Assembly (NCBI RefSeq): GCF_001613405.1
Contig: NZ_BDCH01000023.1
Coordinates: 223,530 to 287,529, forward strand
DNA: 64,000 bases
Direction of reading: 5' to 3'
Source of the DNA: Nocardia crassostreae
Lineage (GTDB): Bacteria; Actinomycetota; Actinomycetes; Mycobacteriales; Mycobacteriaceae
Below, piece after piece: positions 47,003-55,614 of this stretch (the first letter of the stretch is position 1; each line of letters begins with the position of its first letter). The translations under genes were made by a program, and so were the position numbers. The notes under the pieces were generated by a model, which saw nothing but the letters and a program-made list of their open reading frames with translations, made no database searches and had not been told where the DNA came from.

Positions 47003-47923
47003 TCACCGGGCGCGCGGGTGCGCGGTGGCCCACACCTCGTGCAGCGTGCCGACCGTGACCAGGGTGTAGATCTGCGTGGTGGTCACCGAGGCGTGCCCGA
47101 GCAACTCCTGGACGACTCGCACATCCGCTCCGCCGTCGAGCAGATGGGTCGCGAAGGAATGCCGTAGCGTGTGCGGCGAGACCTGGGCGGCGATCCCGGC
47201 GCGCTCGGCGGCGGATTGCAGGACCTGCCAAGCGGTTTGGCGGGATAGGCGGCCGCCGCGGTGGTTGAGGAACAGGGCGCTGTTGCCCTTGCCGCGGATC
47301 GCGAGGGCGGGGCGGCCGCGCACCAGATAGGCGTCCACGGCCGCCAGAGCGGGGCGGCCCACGGGAACCATGCGTTGTTTGCCGCCCTTGCCGTGGAGGA
47401 TTACGGCACGGTCGGTGGTGTCGATATCGTCGACGTCGAGGCCGACCAGTTCGGAGATGCGGGCGCCGGTGGAGTAGAGCAATTCCAGCAGGGCGCGATC
47501 CCGCAGACCGCGCGGGCCGTCGGCGGCGTCACCGCCCGCGGCCTCGAGCAGGCGCGAAACCTGGTCGTAGGGCAGGGCTTTCGGGAGACGGCGGGCCGGG
47601 GTGGGCGGTTTCACCGGATGCGCGACATCGGCGGTGGTGATGCCCTCGGCGGCGGCGAAGCGGTGCAGGCCGCGCACCGCGACGAGCGCGCGCGCCGCCG
47701 AACTCGCCGCCAACGCAGGATGATCCGCATCCCCGGAGCGCAATGACACCATGAGGTCGGCGATATCGGTTTCCGACACCTTCGCCAAGGTGTCGATTCC
47801 CCGGGCGCTCAAGAAATCCCGATACCGGCCGAGGTCGCGGCGGTAGGCGGTGAGGGTGTTGCGGGCCGACCCGCGCTCGACTGTCAGGTGGTCCAGGTAG
47901 GCGTCGATCTGCCGCGTCAACAT
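47003..47923 (-). CDS. xerD: Site-specific tyrosine recombinase XerD
   Basis: 306 residues. N-terminal core-binding SAM-like domain (DAYLDHLTVERGSARNTLTAYRRDL) and C-terminal catalytic domain with Arg in STGARISELVGL, HTLRHSFATHLLDGG (His and Arg) and the nucleophile Tyr in TTQIYTLV. XerD with XerC resolves chromosome dimers at dif near FtsK. Chromosomal context in the conserved block supports XerD rather than a phage integrase. Confidence 0.94.
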   Translation of the reverse strand: MLTRQIDAYLDHLTVERGSARNTLTAYRRDLGRYRDFLSARGIDTLAKVSETDIADLMVSLRSGDADHPALAASSAARALVAVRGLHRFAAAEGITTADVAHPVKPPTPARRLPKALPYDQVSRLLEAAGGDAADGPRGLRDRALLELLYSTGARISELVGLDVDDIDTTDRAVILHGKGGKQRMVPVGRPALAAVDAYLVRGRPALAIRGKGNSALFLNHRGGRLSRQTAWQVLQSAAERAGIAAQVSPHTLRHSFATHLLDGGADVRVVQELLGHASVTTTQIYTLVTVGTLHEVWATAHPRAR

Positions 47924-48264
47924 ATCCGGACCCCCGGTCCGGCGGGACCCGCGAATCGGTCGTCGCGGCGTGGCCGCGCGGGGTGTCCTGGGCCCCGGAC
48001 CAGCGCGTCTGCCCGCGGAGGGGGCGGTATGGTCGGCGCGGCGGTAGACATGGCGGACATCATGTCAGCAGGCACCGACAAATCCGGTCACCGCAGCCAG
48101 GCTCGAGACTGCTTGGTATCGAATCGTTCTCGCCATCCCGCCGAGCCCGGCCCGCCAGACCGGTAGCGCCGACCTCATCAGTCCGGCCGGACAGCCCATC
48201 ATTTCAGCGGACCGCCCGGTATTCAGCATGAATTCGGCGGGGGTCCACGACGGACCGCGGCGGG
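47924..48264. other. Intergenic region, no gene seen
   Basis: 341 bases between the Nudix gene and xerD, both on the minus strand. No convincing coding region, hairpin or repeat was recognised. Confidence 0.5.
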
Positions 48265-48909
48265 CTAATCCTCGCCCTGCTCGGCGGCCTTGCGGTCCAG
48301 AAAGGCGGTCGGCATACCCGGCCACGGCGCATAGGCGGGGCGCAGCACGGCTTCGGTGGCGCGGGCGGTCATCAGGGCCGTCACGCCCGCCACGGCGGTG
48401 GCATTGGTGATCTCGCCGGTGAGAGCTTGGCGCACCGCTTCCGCGAGGGGCATGCGGACCAGTTGGATGTCGGCCTCTTCCAATTCTGGGTCGGGCCGGT
48501 CGGTTTCGTAGAGGTCGGAGGCCAGGTAGATGCGCAGCGCCTCGTCGGTGAAACCGGGTGACAGGGCGATGTCCACCAGCACCGACCACTCGCGCGCGGC
48601 GAGACCGGTCTCCTCGGCCAGTTCACGCTTGGCCGCTTCCAGGGGATCCTCCCCCTGCTTGTCCAACAGCCCGGCGGGCAGCTCCAGGAGCCGCCGCCCC
48701 ACCGGATGCCGGTACTGATTGATCAGCACCAGATTGTCGTCCGAATCCACCGCCGCGACCGCGACCGCGGCATGGTGTTCGATCACCTCGCGTTCGGCGA
48801 TCCGCCCGCCGGGCATGACCACCTGATCCAGCCGCAACGCCAGGATGGCGCCCGAATACGCGATGCGGCTGGATAAGGTGTCGAACTCATGCGAGCCAGG
48901 TGATGTCAC
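48265..48909 (-). CDS. Nudix hydrolase, ADP-ribose pyrophosphatase-like
   Basis: 214 residues with the Nudix box GLLDKQGEDPLEAAKRELAEETGL (G, E, RELxEE intact) and an upstream domain typical of ADP-ribose pyrophosphatases. GTG start overlaps the pyrG stop (GTGA). It corresponds to the Rv1700 position. Mg-dependent cleavage of ADP-ribose or a related nucleoside diphosphate is expected. Confidence 0.93.
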   Translation of the reverse strand: MTSPGSHEFDTLSSRIAYSGAILALRLDQVVMPGGRIAEREVIEHHAAVAVAAVDSDDNLVLINQYRHPVGRRLLELPAGLLDKQGEDPLEAAKRELAEETGLAAREWSVLVDIALSPGFTDEALRIYLASDLYETDRPDPELEEADIQLVRMPLAEAVRQALTGEITNATAVAGVTALMTARATEAVLRPAYAPWPGMPTAFLDRKAAEQGED

Positions 48910-50633
48910 TTGGACACTTTCTCACCCTCGTCGGCTTTCGCCTCGGCCGGGATCTCCACCGGAAGCTGTTCGGCGGCCTTGTATTTCAGGGCGGCCGAGA
49001 TCAGCGCGGCGAACAGCGGATGCGGGCGCGTCGGACGCGACTTGAGCTCCGGATGCGCCTGGGTGGCGACAAAGAACGGATGCTTGTCCTGCGGCAACTC
49101 CACGAACTCGACCAGATGGCCGTCCGGGGAGGTACCGGAGAACTCGAGCCCGCTCTTGGCGATCTTGTCGCGGTAGGTGTTGTTCACCTCGTAGCGATGC
49201 CGATGCCGCTCGGACACCTCGGTCGCGCCGTAAGCCTGCGCCACCACGGAATCCTTCTTCAGCACCGCCGGATACGCGCCGAGGCGCATGGTGCCGCCCA
49301 GATCGGCCTCACCGGCCACGGCCTGTTCCTGATCGGCCATGGTGGAGATGACCGGGTACTTCACATCCGGCTCGAACTCCGCGGAGTTGGCGTCCTTGAG
49401 CCCCGCCGCCCGCGCGGCCTCGATCACCATGCACTGCAGACCCAGGCACAGACCCAGCGTCGGAATGCCATGAGTGCGCGTGTACTTGATCGCGCCGACC
49501 TTGCCCTCGATACCGCGAATGCCGAAACCGCCCGGAATCAGCACCGCGTCGACATCGGACAGATGCGCCCGTGCGCCCGCCTCGGTCTCGCATTCGTCGG
49601 ACTGCACCCAACGAATATTGACCTTGGACTTGGAGGCGAAGCCACCGGCCCGCAGCGCCTCGGTGACCGAGAGGTAGGCGTCCGGCAGATCCACGTACTT
49701 GCCGACCAGTGCGACGGTCACCTGCTCGCGCGGGTTGTGCACCCGATCCAACAGGTCGCCCCACACCGTCCAGTCGACATCGCGGAACGGCAGGCCCAGG
49801 CGGCGCACCACGTACGCGTCCAGGCCCTCGCGGTGCAGCACCTTCGGAATGTCGTAGATCGACGGCGCGTCGGGGGTGGCGATACAGGCGTCCACGTCCA
49901 CGTCGCACATGAGCGCGATCTTGTTCTTGAGCGGCTGCGGCACGTCCCGATCGCAGCGCAGGATGAGCGCATCGGGCTGGATACCGATATTGCGCAGCGC
50001 CGCCACCGAGTGCTGGGTCGGCTTGGTCTTCAGCTCGCCCGACGGGCCGAGGAACGGCACCAGCGTGACGTGCAGGAAGAAGCAGTTGTCCCGGCCCACC
50101 TCGTGCCGGATCTGCCGCGCCGCCTCGAGGAACGGCTGCGATTCGATATCGCCGACCGTGCCGCCGATCTCGGTGATGATCACATCCGGCACCTGGCCGT
50201 GCAGGTCCGGGCCCGCCATGGCGAGGATCCGTTCCTTGATGGCGTCGGTGATGTGCGGGATCACCTGCACGGTATCGCCGAGGTATTCGCCCCGGCGCTC
50301 CTTGGCGATCACCGACGAATAGATCTGGCCGGTGGTGACATTCGCGATCCCCGATAGATCGCGATCCAAAAAACGCTCGTAGTGACCGACGTCAAGGTCC
50401 GTTTCCGCGCCGTCCTCGGTCACGAACACCTCACCGTGCTGGAAGGGGTTCATGGTGCCGGGATCGACGTTCAGGTACGGATCCAACTTCTGCATCGTGA
50501 CGCGCAATCCGCGCGAAGTGAGCAGCTGACCGAGGCTGGAGGCGGTCAGCCCCTTGCCGAGTGAAGAGGCGACACCACCGCTGACGAAGATGTGTTTCGT
50601 GGCCGCGCGCGCCGGAATCCGTGATTGACCCAC
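48906..50633 (-). CDS. pyrG: CTP synthase
   Basis: 575 residues. Synthetase domain (HIFVSGGVASSLGKG P-loop, KLDPYLNVDPGTM) and C-terminal class I glutamine amidotransferase domain (nucleophile Cys in LGLCLGLQCM, later HPE). It makes CTP from UTP, feeding the cmk/nadK neighbourhood of nucleotide genes. GTG start at 50633. Confidence 0.97.
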   Translation of the reverse strand: MGQSRIPARAATKHIFVSGGVASSLGKGLTASSLGQLLTSRGLRVTMQKLDPYLNVDPGTMNPFQHGEVFVTEDGAETDLDVGHYERFLDRDLSGIANVTTGQIYSSVIAKERRGEYLGDTVQVIPHITDAIKERILAMAGPDLHGQVPDVIITEIGGTVGDIESQPFLEAARQIRHEVGRDNCFFLHVTLVPFLGPSGELKTKPTQHSVAALRNIGIQPDALILRCDRDVPQPLKNKIALMCDVDVDACIATPDAPSIYDIPKVLHREGLDAYVVRRLGLPFRDVDWTVWGDLLDRVHNPREQVTVALVGKYVDLPDAYLSVTEALRAGGFASKSKVNIRWVQSDECETEAGARAHLSDVDAVLIPGGFGIRGIEGKVGAIKYTRTHGIPTLGLCLGLQCMVIEAARAAGLKDANSAEFEPDVKYPVISTMADQEQAVAGEADLGGTMRLGAYPAVLKKDSVVAQAYGATEVSERHRHRYEVNNTYRDKIAKSGLEFSGTSPDGHLVEFVELPQDKHPFFVATQAHPELKSRPTRPHPLFAALISAALKYKAAEQLPVEIPAEAKADEGEKVSK

Positions 50634-50729
50634 GGGACTTCACGGTAACACGGATCGGCGCGACCAATCGAATGCCACGCTCGCAGCCACCAGCTACCAG
50701 CCGGATATTGCGGGAAAAAGCTTGTCACA

Positions 50730-51650
50730 TCATCGAGGCATGGCCGCGACTGTGAGCGAGGTCGCCCGCGCGCCGGTCCCGTATCGCCCGGTACCGCCGC
50801 TCAGCTGCTCCGTGAGACCGAGCACGGTGGTGATGCGACCGATCTCGTGGTCCACGTTGTCGACGGTCGTCACCGTGGCCAGACCGGCCTCGGAACGGGC
50901 AACCGCGATGGGCGCCGGACCTTCGGCGGCACCGTAGCGACCCGCCAGCACCACACCGGCGCTGTGCGACCGCAGACCCCCGGCGAACCGGGCGATGATG
51001 GTGCCGCGATTGTTCTCGTCGGCGCGCGCGCCGTCACCGGTGACCACCACGGCCAGATTGGCGGGCTGCACCTCCCCGAAGGTGAGGAACCCGCCCCCGC
51101 GCAGGGTCTCCAGGGCCAGCTCGCGTTCCTGCTCGGTGCCGCGCGCCTGCCCGTTGCCCGGATCGGTGAGCAACAGCTGGCCGAGCAGATCCCCCGCCAG
51201 GCTGCCCTGATCGGGTGCGTCGATCTTCAACTGCGCACCCGCCGGGACGACATTGGTGAGGGCCGTGCGCATGCGGTCGCCCTCGGAGGAGTCGGTGAAC
51301 GCGCCGGTGAGCGCCACCCGCCCGGTGACCGCGGCCCCGGCGGTGGTCAGCGCCGCGGTGACCGCATCGGCATCGGCGGTCTCGGCGTCCGGGGTGGTGA
51401 AGACCAGGACGCTGCGATTGGCGAGGCTGCCCGCGAGCAGCCTGCCCGCCGCCCCGGCCAGGAAGGCGTCGGCGGCCTTGACCTGTTCGGCGAGGCGGGC
51501 ATTCTCGTCCTCGAGGACTTCGATGCGCTGCTGTTTGTCCCCACTACCCGGAATCAGCCCGTCGGTGTGGGTACGGCCCAGCACCACGCCGACCGCGAGG
51601 GCCAGGAAGACGGCGGCGATCGAAACGGCATGGTGGCGAAAGGAAATCAT
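50730..51650 (-). CDS. SteB/MctB-family envelope protein
   Basis: 306 residues with a single N-terminal transmembrane helix (VSIAAVFLALAVGVVLG) followed by a coiled coil (IEVLEDENARLAEQV) and an extracytoplasmic domain. The family is known as MctB (copper export, M. tuberculosis) and SteB (partner of SteA in cell separation, Corynebacterium). It lies eight bases after the steA gene, as in those genomes. Which of the two roles applies here is not decided by sequence. Confidence 0.88.
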   Translation of the reverse strand: MISFRHHAVSIAAVFLALAVGVVLGRTHTDGLIPGSGDKQQRIEVLEDENARLAEQVKAADAFLAGAAGRLLAGSLANRSVLVFTTPDAETADADAVTAALTTAGAAVTGRVALTGAFTDSSEGDRMRTALTNVVPAGAQLKIDAPDQGSLAGDLLGQLLLTDPGNGQARGTEQERELALETLRGGGFLTFGEVQPANLAVVVTGDGARADENNRGTIIARFAGGLRSHSAGVVLAGRYGAAEGPAPIAVARSEAGLATVTTVDNVDHEIGRITTVLGLTEQLSGGTGRYGTGARATSLTVAAMPR

Positions 51651-51657
51651 GCGTCCC

Positions 51658-52819
51658 CTATTTGTGGCGGTTTAGCTGGTCCTGAACCCATAGGTAGCCG
51701 CGGTCCCAGGTGTGCACGGCCCAGTCGGACACCTCGCCGCCCATATGCGTGGCCAGCATGGCGACGATCAGCGCCACCAGCGCGGCCAGCACCACGAGTG
51801 CGACCGCCCATCCGGAACTGCGGTGACGGTACAGCGCCGCAACGGCTTTGGCGTCCATCAGCTTGGTGCCGATCTTCAACCGGGTCAGGAAGGTGGCCGG
51901 ATTGGAGTCGCGCCGTCCGCGGTCGAAGAAATCGTCGAGGGAGGCGGCCGCCCCGGCGGTGACGATGAGGGCCGCGCCGTGGTGATCGGCCAGCAGCAGC
52001 GCCAGATCGGCGGGCGCGCCCGAGGACGGGAAGGTGGTCGCGCCGATGCCCAGATCCTGGATGCGCTCCAAACCCTTGGCGTGGCCGTCGGTATCGGCGG
52101 GCAGGATGACTTCGGCGCCGCATTTGAGCGTGGTGGCGGTGATCTCCTCCGGATCGCCGACGATCAAGTCCGGCCGATAACCATTGCGGGTCAAGGTATC
52201 CGCGCCCCGGCCGACGCCGATGAGGATGGGCGCGTACTCCTTGATGAACGGCTTGATCTGCTTGAGCTCCTCGGCATGCTCGGGACCGTCGCCGACCACC
52301 ACGACATGCCGCTTGCGCATATCCAATTCGACATCCGGCACGCCGATTCCATCGATGAGCAACGAGGATTCGGTCCGAATGAACTCTATGGTGTTGCCCG
52401 CGAACGCTTCCAGATGATCGGCCAGCCCATTACGGGCCTCGATCATGCGTTCGGCAATACCCGCCTCGGTGAGCTCGATGCCCTCGACGAGCGCCTCGGG
52501 CTCCTTCTTGGTGGCCTTGTCGGCGTAGACCACGCCATTCTCGACGCGCACCTTGGCGCCGTCTTTGATCTTGGTGAAGACATCGGAGCTGACCGCGTCG
52601 AGCAGCTGAATGCCATTGGCCACCAGGACCTCCGGTCCCAGGTTCGGATAGCGGCCGGAGATCGGCGGTGAGCCGATCCAGGTCCATCTCGTCCAGCACC
52701 ACAATGTCCCCGGGCCCGACCCGCTGCAGCAGACGCCGGGTATTGCGGTCGATCCGGGCCAGCCCGATGATCCCGGGCAGCGTTTCGGTATTGCGCGACA
52801 ACAGGGCCAGCATCCTCAT
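51658..52819 (-). pseudogene. steA: SteA cytokinetic-ring protein, with internal out-of-frame deletion
   Basis: The N-terminal part (MRMLALLSRNTETLPG...DEMDLDRLTAD) and the rest (ISGRYPNLGPEVLVANG onward to a C-terminal transmembrane helix) lie in different frames, joined at about 52660-52675. Compared with homologues recalled from memory, about 16 residues (EAG..VVNAS-like) are missing and the frame is shifted, consistent with a deletion of roughly 50 bases between short CGCCGAT repeats. If real, full SteA cannot be made, though the downstream part could start internally. SteA acts with SteB in cell separation. Confidence 0.8.
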
Positions 52820-52966
52820 AACGATCGATGATGATCCGAAAGTCTCAACCAATGGTGGAGGCGCGCCGGTCCCGCCCGCCATTCGTCACAGTGATGGCAG
52901 TCTCTATCTGTTCCCGGCGGGTACGGATAAGCTCCGGGCAACGGTATGAGAGGAGACACCACCGTT

Positions 52967-53389
52967 ATGGCCGCCACCAGCACCGTCGAGACCGTCATCG
53001 CCGCTCCCCGCGAGCAGGTCTTCAAGCTCTTCAGCGAGCGCGACAGCATCAATGCCACACTGCCGATCCAGGTTTCGCTCAAGAAGCCCGGCGCGGGCAT
53101 CCCCTCCGGCGTGGGCGCGCAGTACGTGCTCGGCCTGGCGGGGGTGGGCGTCACCGAGGAGACCGTCGAACTGGTCCCGGGTGAGCGCATGGTCTACAAG
53201 GTCATCGGCGGCGCTCCGGTGAAGAACCATGTGGGCACCATCGTGTTCTCCGACGCCCCAGGCGGCACCCGCGTGGTCTACACCATGGTGTCCGAGCCGA
53301 GCCTGTCCGTGCCGGGCAAGGTTCTCGAGGTCGGCTTGAAGGGCCTGATCAACGTGCTCATCGGCGGCGTGCGCAAGGCCGCCAAGTAG
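52967..53389 (+). CDS. SRPBCC/START-like small protein
   Basis: 140 residues with the SRPBCC (polyketide cyclase/START) pattern: N-terminal strand ETVIAAPREQVFKLFSER, central strands, and a long C-terminal helix (KVLEVGLKGLINVLIGGVRK). ATG at 52967 with AGGAG upstream. This fold holds hydrophobic ligands; ligand unknown. It is an accessory gene inserted between steA and recN. Confidence 0.85.
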   Translation: MAATSTVETVIAAPREQVFKLFSERDSINATLPIQVSLKKPGAGIPSGVGAQYVLGLAGVGVTEETVELVPGERMVYKVIGGAPVKNHVGTIVFSDAPGGTRVVYTMVSEPSLSVPGKVLEVGLKGLINVLIGGVRKAAK

Positions 53390-53401
53390 CCGGTTCCAAT
53401 A

Positions 53402-53443
53402 CGAACGGGGCGCCGCGATCGGATGATCGCGACGCCCCGTTCG
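53402..53443. terminator. Bidirectional hairpin terminator
   Basis: CGAACGGGGCG and CGCGATC arms pair with their complements around a GGAT loop, with one mismatch, giving an 18-bp stem between the converging SRPBCC and small secreted protein genes. Confidence 0.85.
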
Positions 53444-53453
53444 GCTGTGCGCG

Positions 53454-53705
53454 CTACTTGGGCTGAACGGTCCAACTGCCGGGACCGCCGACGCATTCGT
53501 AGTCGTTCCATTCACCGGCGTCGATGCCGCGGTTACCGCGCGCCAGGCATTCGCTCTCCTGGGTGAACGGTCCCCGATCGCCCTGCTGTGTGATCTGGGC
53601 GCTGCCCCTGTCGAAGGACGGGGCGGCCGCGGCGCCGCCCGCGAATCCGGTGGCGAGCGCGCCGACGCACACGGCGACGGCGGCAAAACGGCTGATACGC
53701 GTCAT
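53454..53705 (-). CDS. Small secreted protein of unknown function
   Basis: 83 residues with a signal peptide (MTRISRFAAVAVCVGALATG, cleavage after AAA). The mature part of about 55 residues has two Cys (ESECLARG, DYECVGG) likely bonded and ends WTVQPK. Such small disulfide proteins are common in Nocardia and mycobacteria. ATG at 53705 with GAGGAAA upstream. Confidence 0.75.
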   Translation of the reverse strand: MTRISRFAAVAVCVGALATGFAGGAAAAPSFDRGSAQITQQGDRGPFTQESECLARGNRGIDAGEWNDYECVGGPGSWTVQPK

Positions 53706-53781
53706 ATTTCGGATTTCCTCCACGGTTGGATGACGAATGCGGCAGCAGCCTAGCCGCATCGGATTGTTTTCGGATGGTCGA

Positions 53782-54199
53782 TCACTGGGCGGGCGCGAGT
53801 TGCTGCATGATCGCGGCCGTATCCAGCCAGACCTGCTCCTTGCTCATCCGCCCGTCCCGCAATTCGCAGACGTGCAGGACCCGGAAATCGACCGGGCGAT
53901 TGCCGCCGGGAATGCCCAGGAACATCCCGGTCGCCCGCCCGTACCAATGGGATTCGTCGATGAAGAAGTTCTCGCCGTAGTACCGGCTCAGCACTTCGAA
54001 CTTGTCCTCGGTCAGACCGTCGAAGAGCTCGACATAACGCTCCCTGATGGCGGCGCGGTCGGTGAGCACCCCCCGGGGGGTCACCGACCACTTCGTGCAC
54101 CACCCCCTCGGCAAGGGTGTCCATGATGGCGTCCACATCCTTGCGGCCCTCCGCGGCAGCATGCCGCTCGAAAAGGGCATCGATCTCGTCGCGGGTCAT
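53782..54199 (-). pseudogene. SnoaL-like (NTF2-fold) protein, single-base frameshift
   Basis: The N-terminal frame (MTRDEIDALFERHAAAEG, ending VVHEVVGDP) and the C-terminal frame (GVLTDRAAIRERYVELFDGL to QLAPAQ) meet at a C6G6 run (54069-54080). Removing one C restores a 138-residue NTF2-fold protein of the SnoaL type. ATG at 54199 with GGGAGGTGG upstream. Divergent from a TetR gene with an operator-like palindrome between. Confidence 0.8.
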
Positions 54200-54221
54200 A
54201 GCGACCACCTCCCGTTTTACG

Positions 54222-54235
54222 AGATAGTGCTATCT
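54222..54235. promoter_or_regulatory. Operator-like palindrome AGATAG-TG-CTATCT between snoaL-like and tetR genes
   Basis: A perfect 6+6 inverted repeat in the 43-base divergent gap, a few bases before the TetR start. Position suggests TetR autoregulation and control of the divergent gene. Confidence 0.6.
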
Positions 54236-54242
54236 TCATGAG

Positions 54243-54896
54243 ATGAGCTTCTCACGTCAAGAGAAATTTCTCAGCAGTGGCAGACAGAATCAGAAACAGC
54301 GCACCCGCGAAGCTCTGCTCGACGCCGCCATGACCCTCGCCCGCGACGGCCAGTCCCCGTCCATCGCCGAAGTCGCCGAGGCCGCCCGCGTCTCCCCGGC
54401 CACCGCCTACCGCTACTACCCCAACCCGGGCTCCCTCTGGGCCGATGTGGCGAGTCGGATGCAGATCACGGCCACGGGATTCCCGGAATTGCTCGCAGAC
54501 CTGCCCGACGATGCCGAGGAGCGCATCGACAAGATCGTCCGCATTACCGCCGAAATGCAGTTCGCCGACGAAGCCGTCTGGCGCAGGCTCGTCCGCGCCG
54601 CGCTCGACCGCTGGTTCGACCAGGCCAACACCCCGCAGGCCGAACGAGTCCCGATCCGCGGCAATACCCGCCTGGAGATGGCGCACCTGGCCATCGAACC
54701 CCTCGCCGACCGCCTCACCCCGGACCAACTGGACCGCCTGGCCAACGCCCTCACCTTCGTCTACGGCATGGAAGCCCTCGTCACCACGCGCGACACCTGC
54801 GATCTCGACACCGAGACCGCCATCGCCACCATGCGCTGGGCTGCCCGAGCCCTCATCCGCTCCGCGCTGGCCGAGGCGGATCAGACCGAGGCGTGA
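54243..54896 (+). CDS. TetR-family transcriptional regulator
   Basis: 217 residues. N-terminal helix-turn-helix (TREALLDAAMTLARDG, then VAEAARVSPATAYRYYP) and a helical ligand-binding domain. Divergent from the SnoaL-like gene with a palindrome between, so it probably represses both. Its 3' end overlaps the converging membrane-protein gene by 16 bases. Confidence 0.9.
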   Translation: MSFSRQEKFLSSGRQNQKQRTREALLDAAMTLARDGQSPSIAEVAEAARVSPATAYRYYPNPGSLWADVASRMQITATGFPELLADLPDDAEERIDKIVRITAEMQFADEAVWRRLVRAALDRWFDQANTPQAERVPIRGNTRLEMAHLAIEPLADRLTPDQLDRLANALTFVYGMEALVTTRDTCDLDTETAIATMRWAARALIRSALAEADQTEA

Positions 54897-55381
54897 GCAT
54901 TGCTCCGCTGCCACTGAAATGCGCGAAACACCATGCCAGCGGCCGACAACGCATACGCGGTGATAACGGCGATCCGAATCCCGTTGGTATCCATATAGCG
55001 CGAATACGCCTCGTGCACACCGCCATCGGCCCGCCACACCGCCCCGGCCTCCCGCACCTCCTCGGCCCACGCACCCCACCACCAGATCCGGGTGACGAAC
55101 ACCGAAAGCTGAAGCGCCAGTGTTCCGACAATCATCCACACCGGCACCCCCTTTGGCCGCAACCACAGCAACAGCACCGAACCGGCCACCCCGACCACCC
55201 CGGCCGGAATCACCGTCAGATCCGAGAGCCGCTCATAACCAGCATCGAACTCGGCCATCCGCCCGGGCGCGATGTACTGCAACGCGCGATGGTGCATATG
55301 CGTCATCCAAGCCAGCCCAGCTCCGAAGACTCCGCTCACCGCAGTCAATAAAAGCACCGGAAATCCCCAGCGTTCCTTCAT
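54881..55381 (-). CDS. Four-helix membrane protein of unknown function
   Basis: 166 residues, with four hydrophobic helices (VLLLTAVSGVFGAGLAWM, IPAGVVGVAGSVLLLWL, VWMIVGTLALQLSVFV, IAVITAYALSAAGMVF). ATG at 55381 with GGGAGCG upstream. It resembles small four-helix membrane proteins of the DUF1772 kind; the assignment is tentative. Confidence 0.7.
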   Translation of the reverse strand: MKERWGFPVLLLTAVSGVFGAGLAWMTHMHHRALQYIAPGRMAEFDAGYERLSDLTVIPAGVVGVAGSVLLLWLRPKGVPVWMIVGTLALQLSVFVTRIWWWGAWAEEVREAGAVWRADGGVHEAYSRYMDTNGIRIAVITAYALSAAGMVFRAFQWQRSNAHASV

Positions 55382-55520
55382 GATTCGCTCCCACCGTGCA
55401 TCGATGTCCCCAGCCTCCCCCCAGGACACTTCCCACACATCCGGCATCGGAACGAACCTTACGTACTCCCCTGGATGTAGCCGAGCATCTGGCTGGTCCC
55501 CCTCCCGTTGACATAACTCG

Positions 55521-55601
55521 GGTTCACACCCCTTCTCGTGGGTTCACACCCTTTATGCCGGGTGGATATGGGGTGTGGACCGGCGGGAAGGGGTGTGAAC
55601 C
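55521..55601. repeat. Cluster of GGTTCACACCC repeats, direct and inverted
   Basis: GGTTCACACCCCTTC at 55521-55535 is repeated as GGTTCACACCCTT at 55541-55553 and perfectly inverted as GAAGGGGTGTGAACC at 55587-55601, with a further GGGGTGTGGACC at 55570-55581. It lies between recN and the membrane protein gene. It could be a terminator-like stem with a large loop or a protein-binding cluster. Confidence 0.7.
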
Positions 55602-55614
55602 TGGGGGGTGGGGG

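Noticed and set aside
47003..47923. XerD-like recombinase as a phage or island integrase
   Set aside because: It lies in the conserved housekeeping order, has normal XerD length, and no tRNA, att repeats or phage genes are near.
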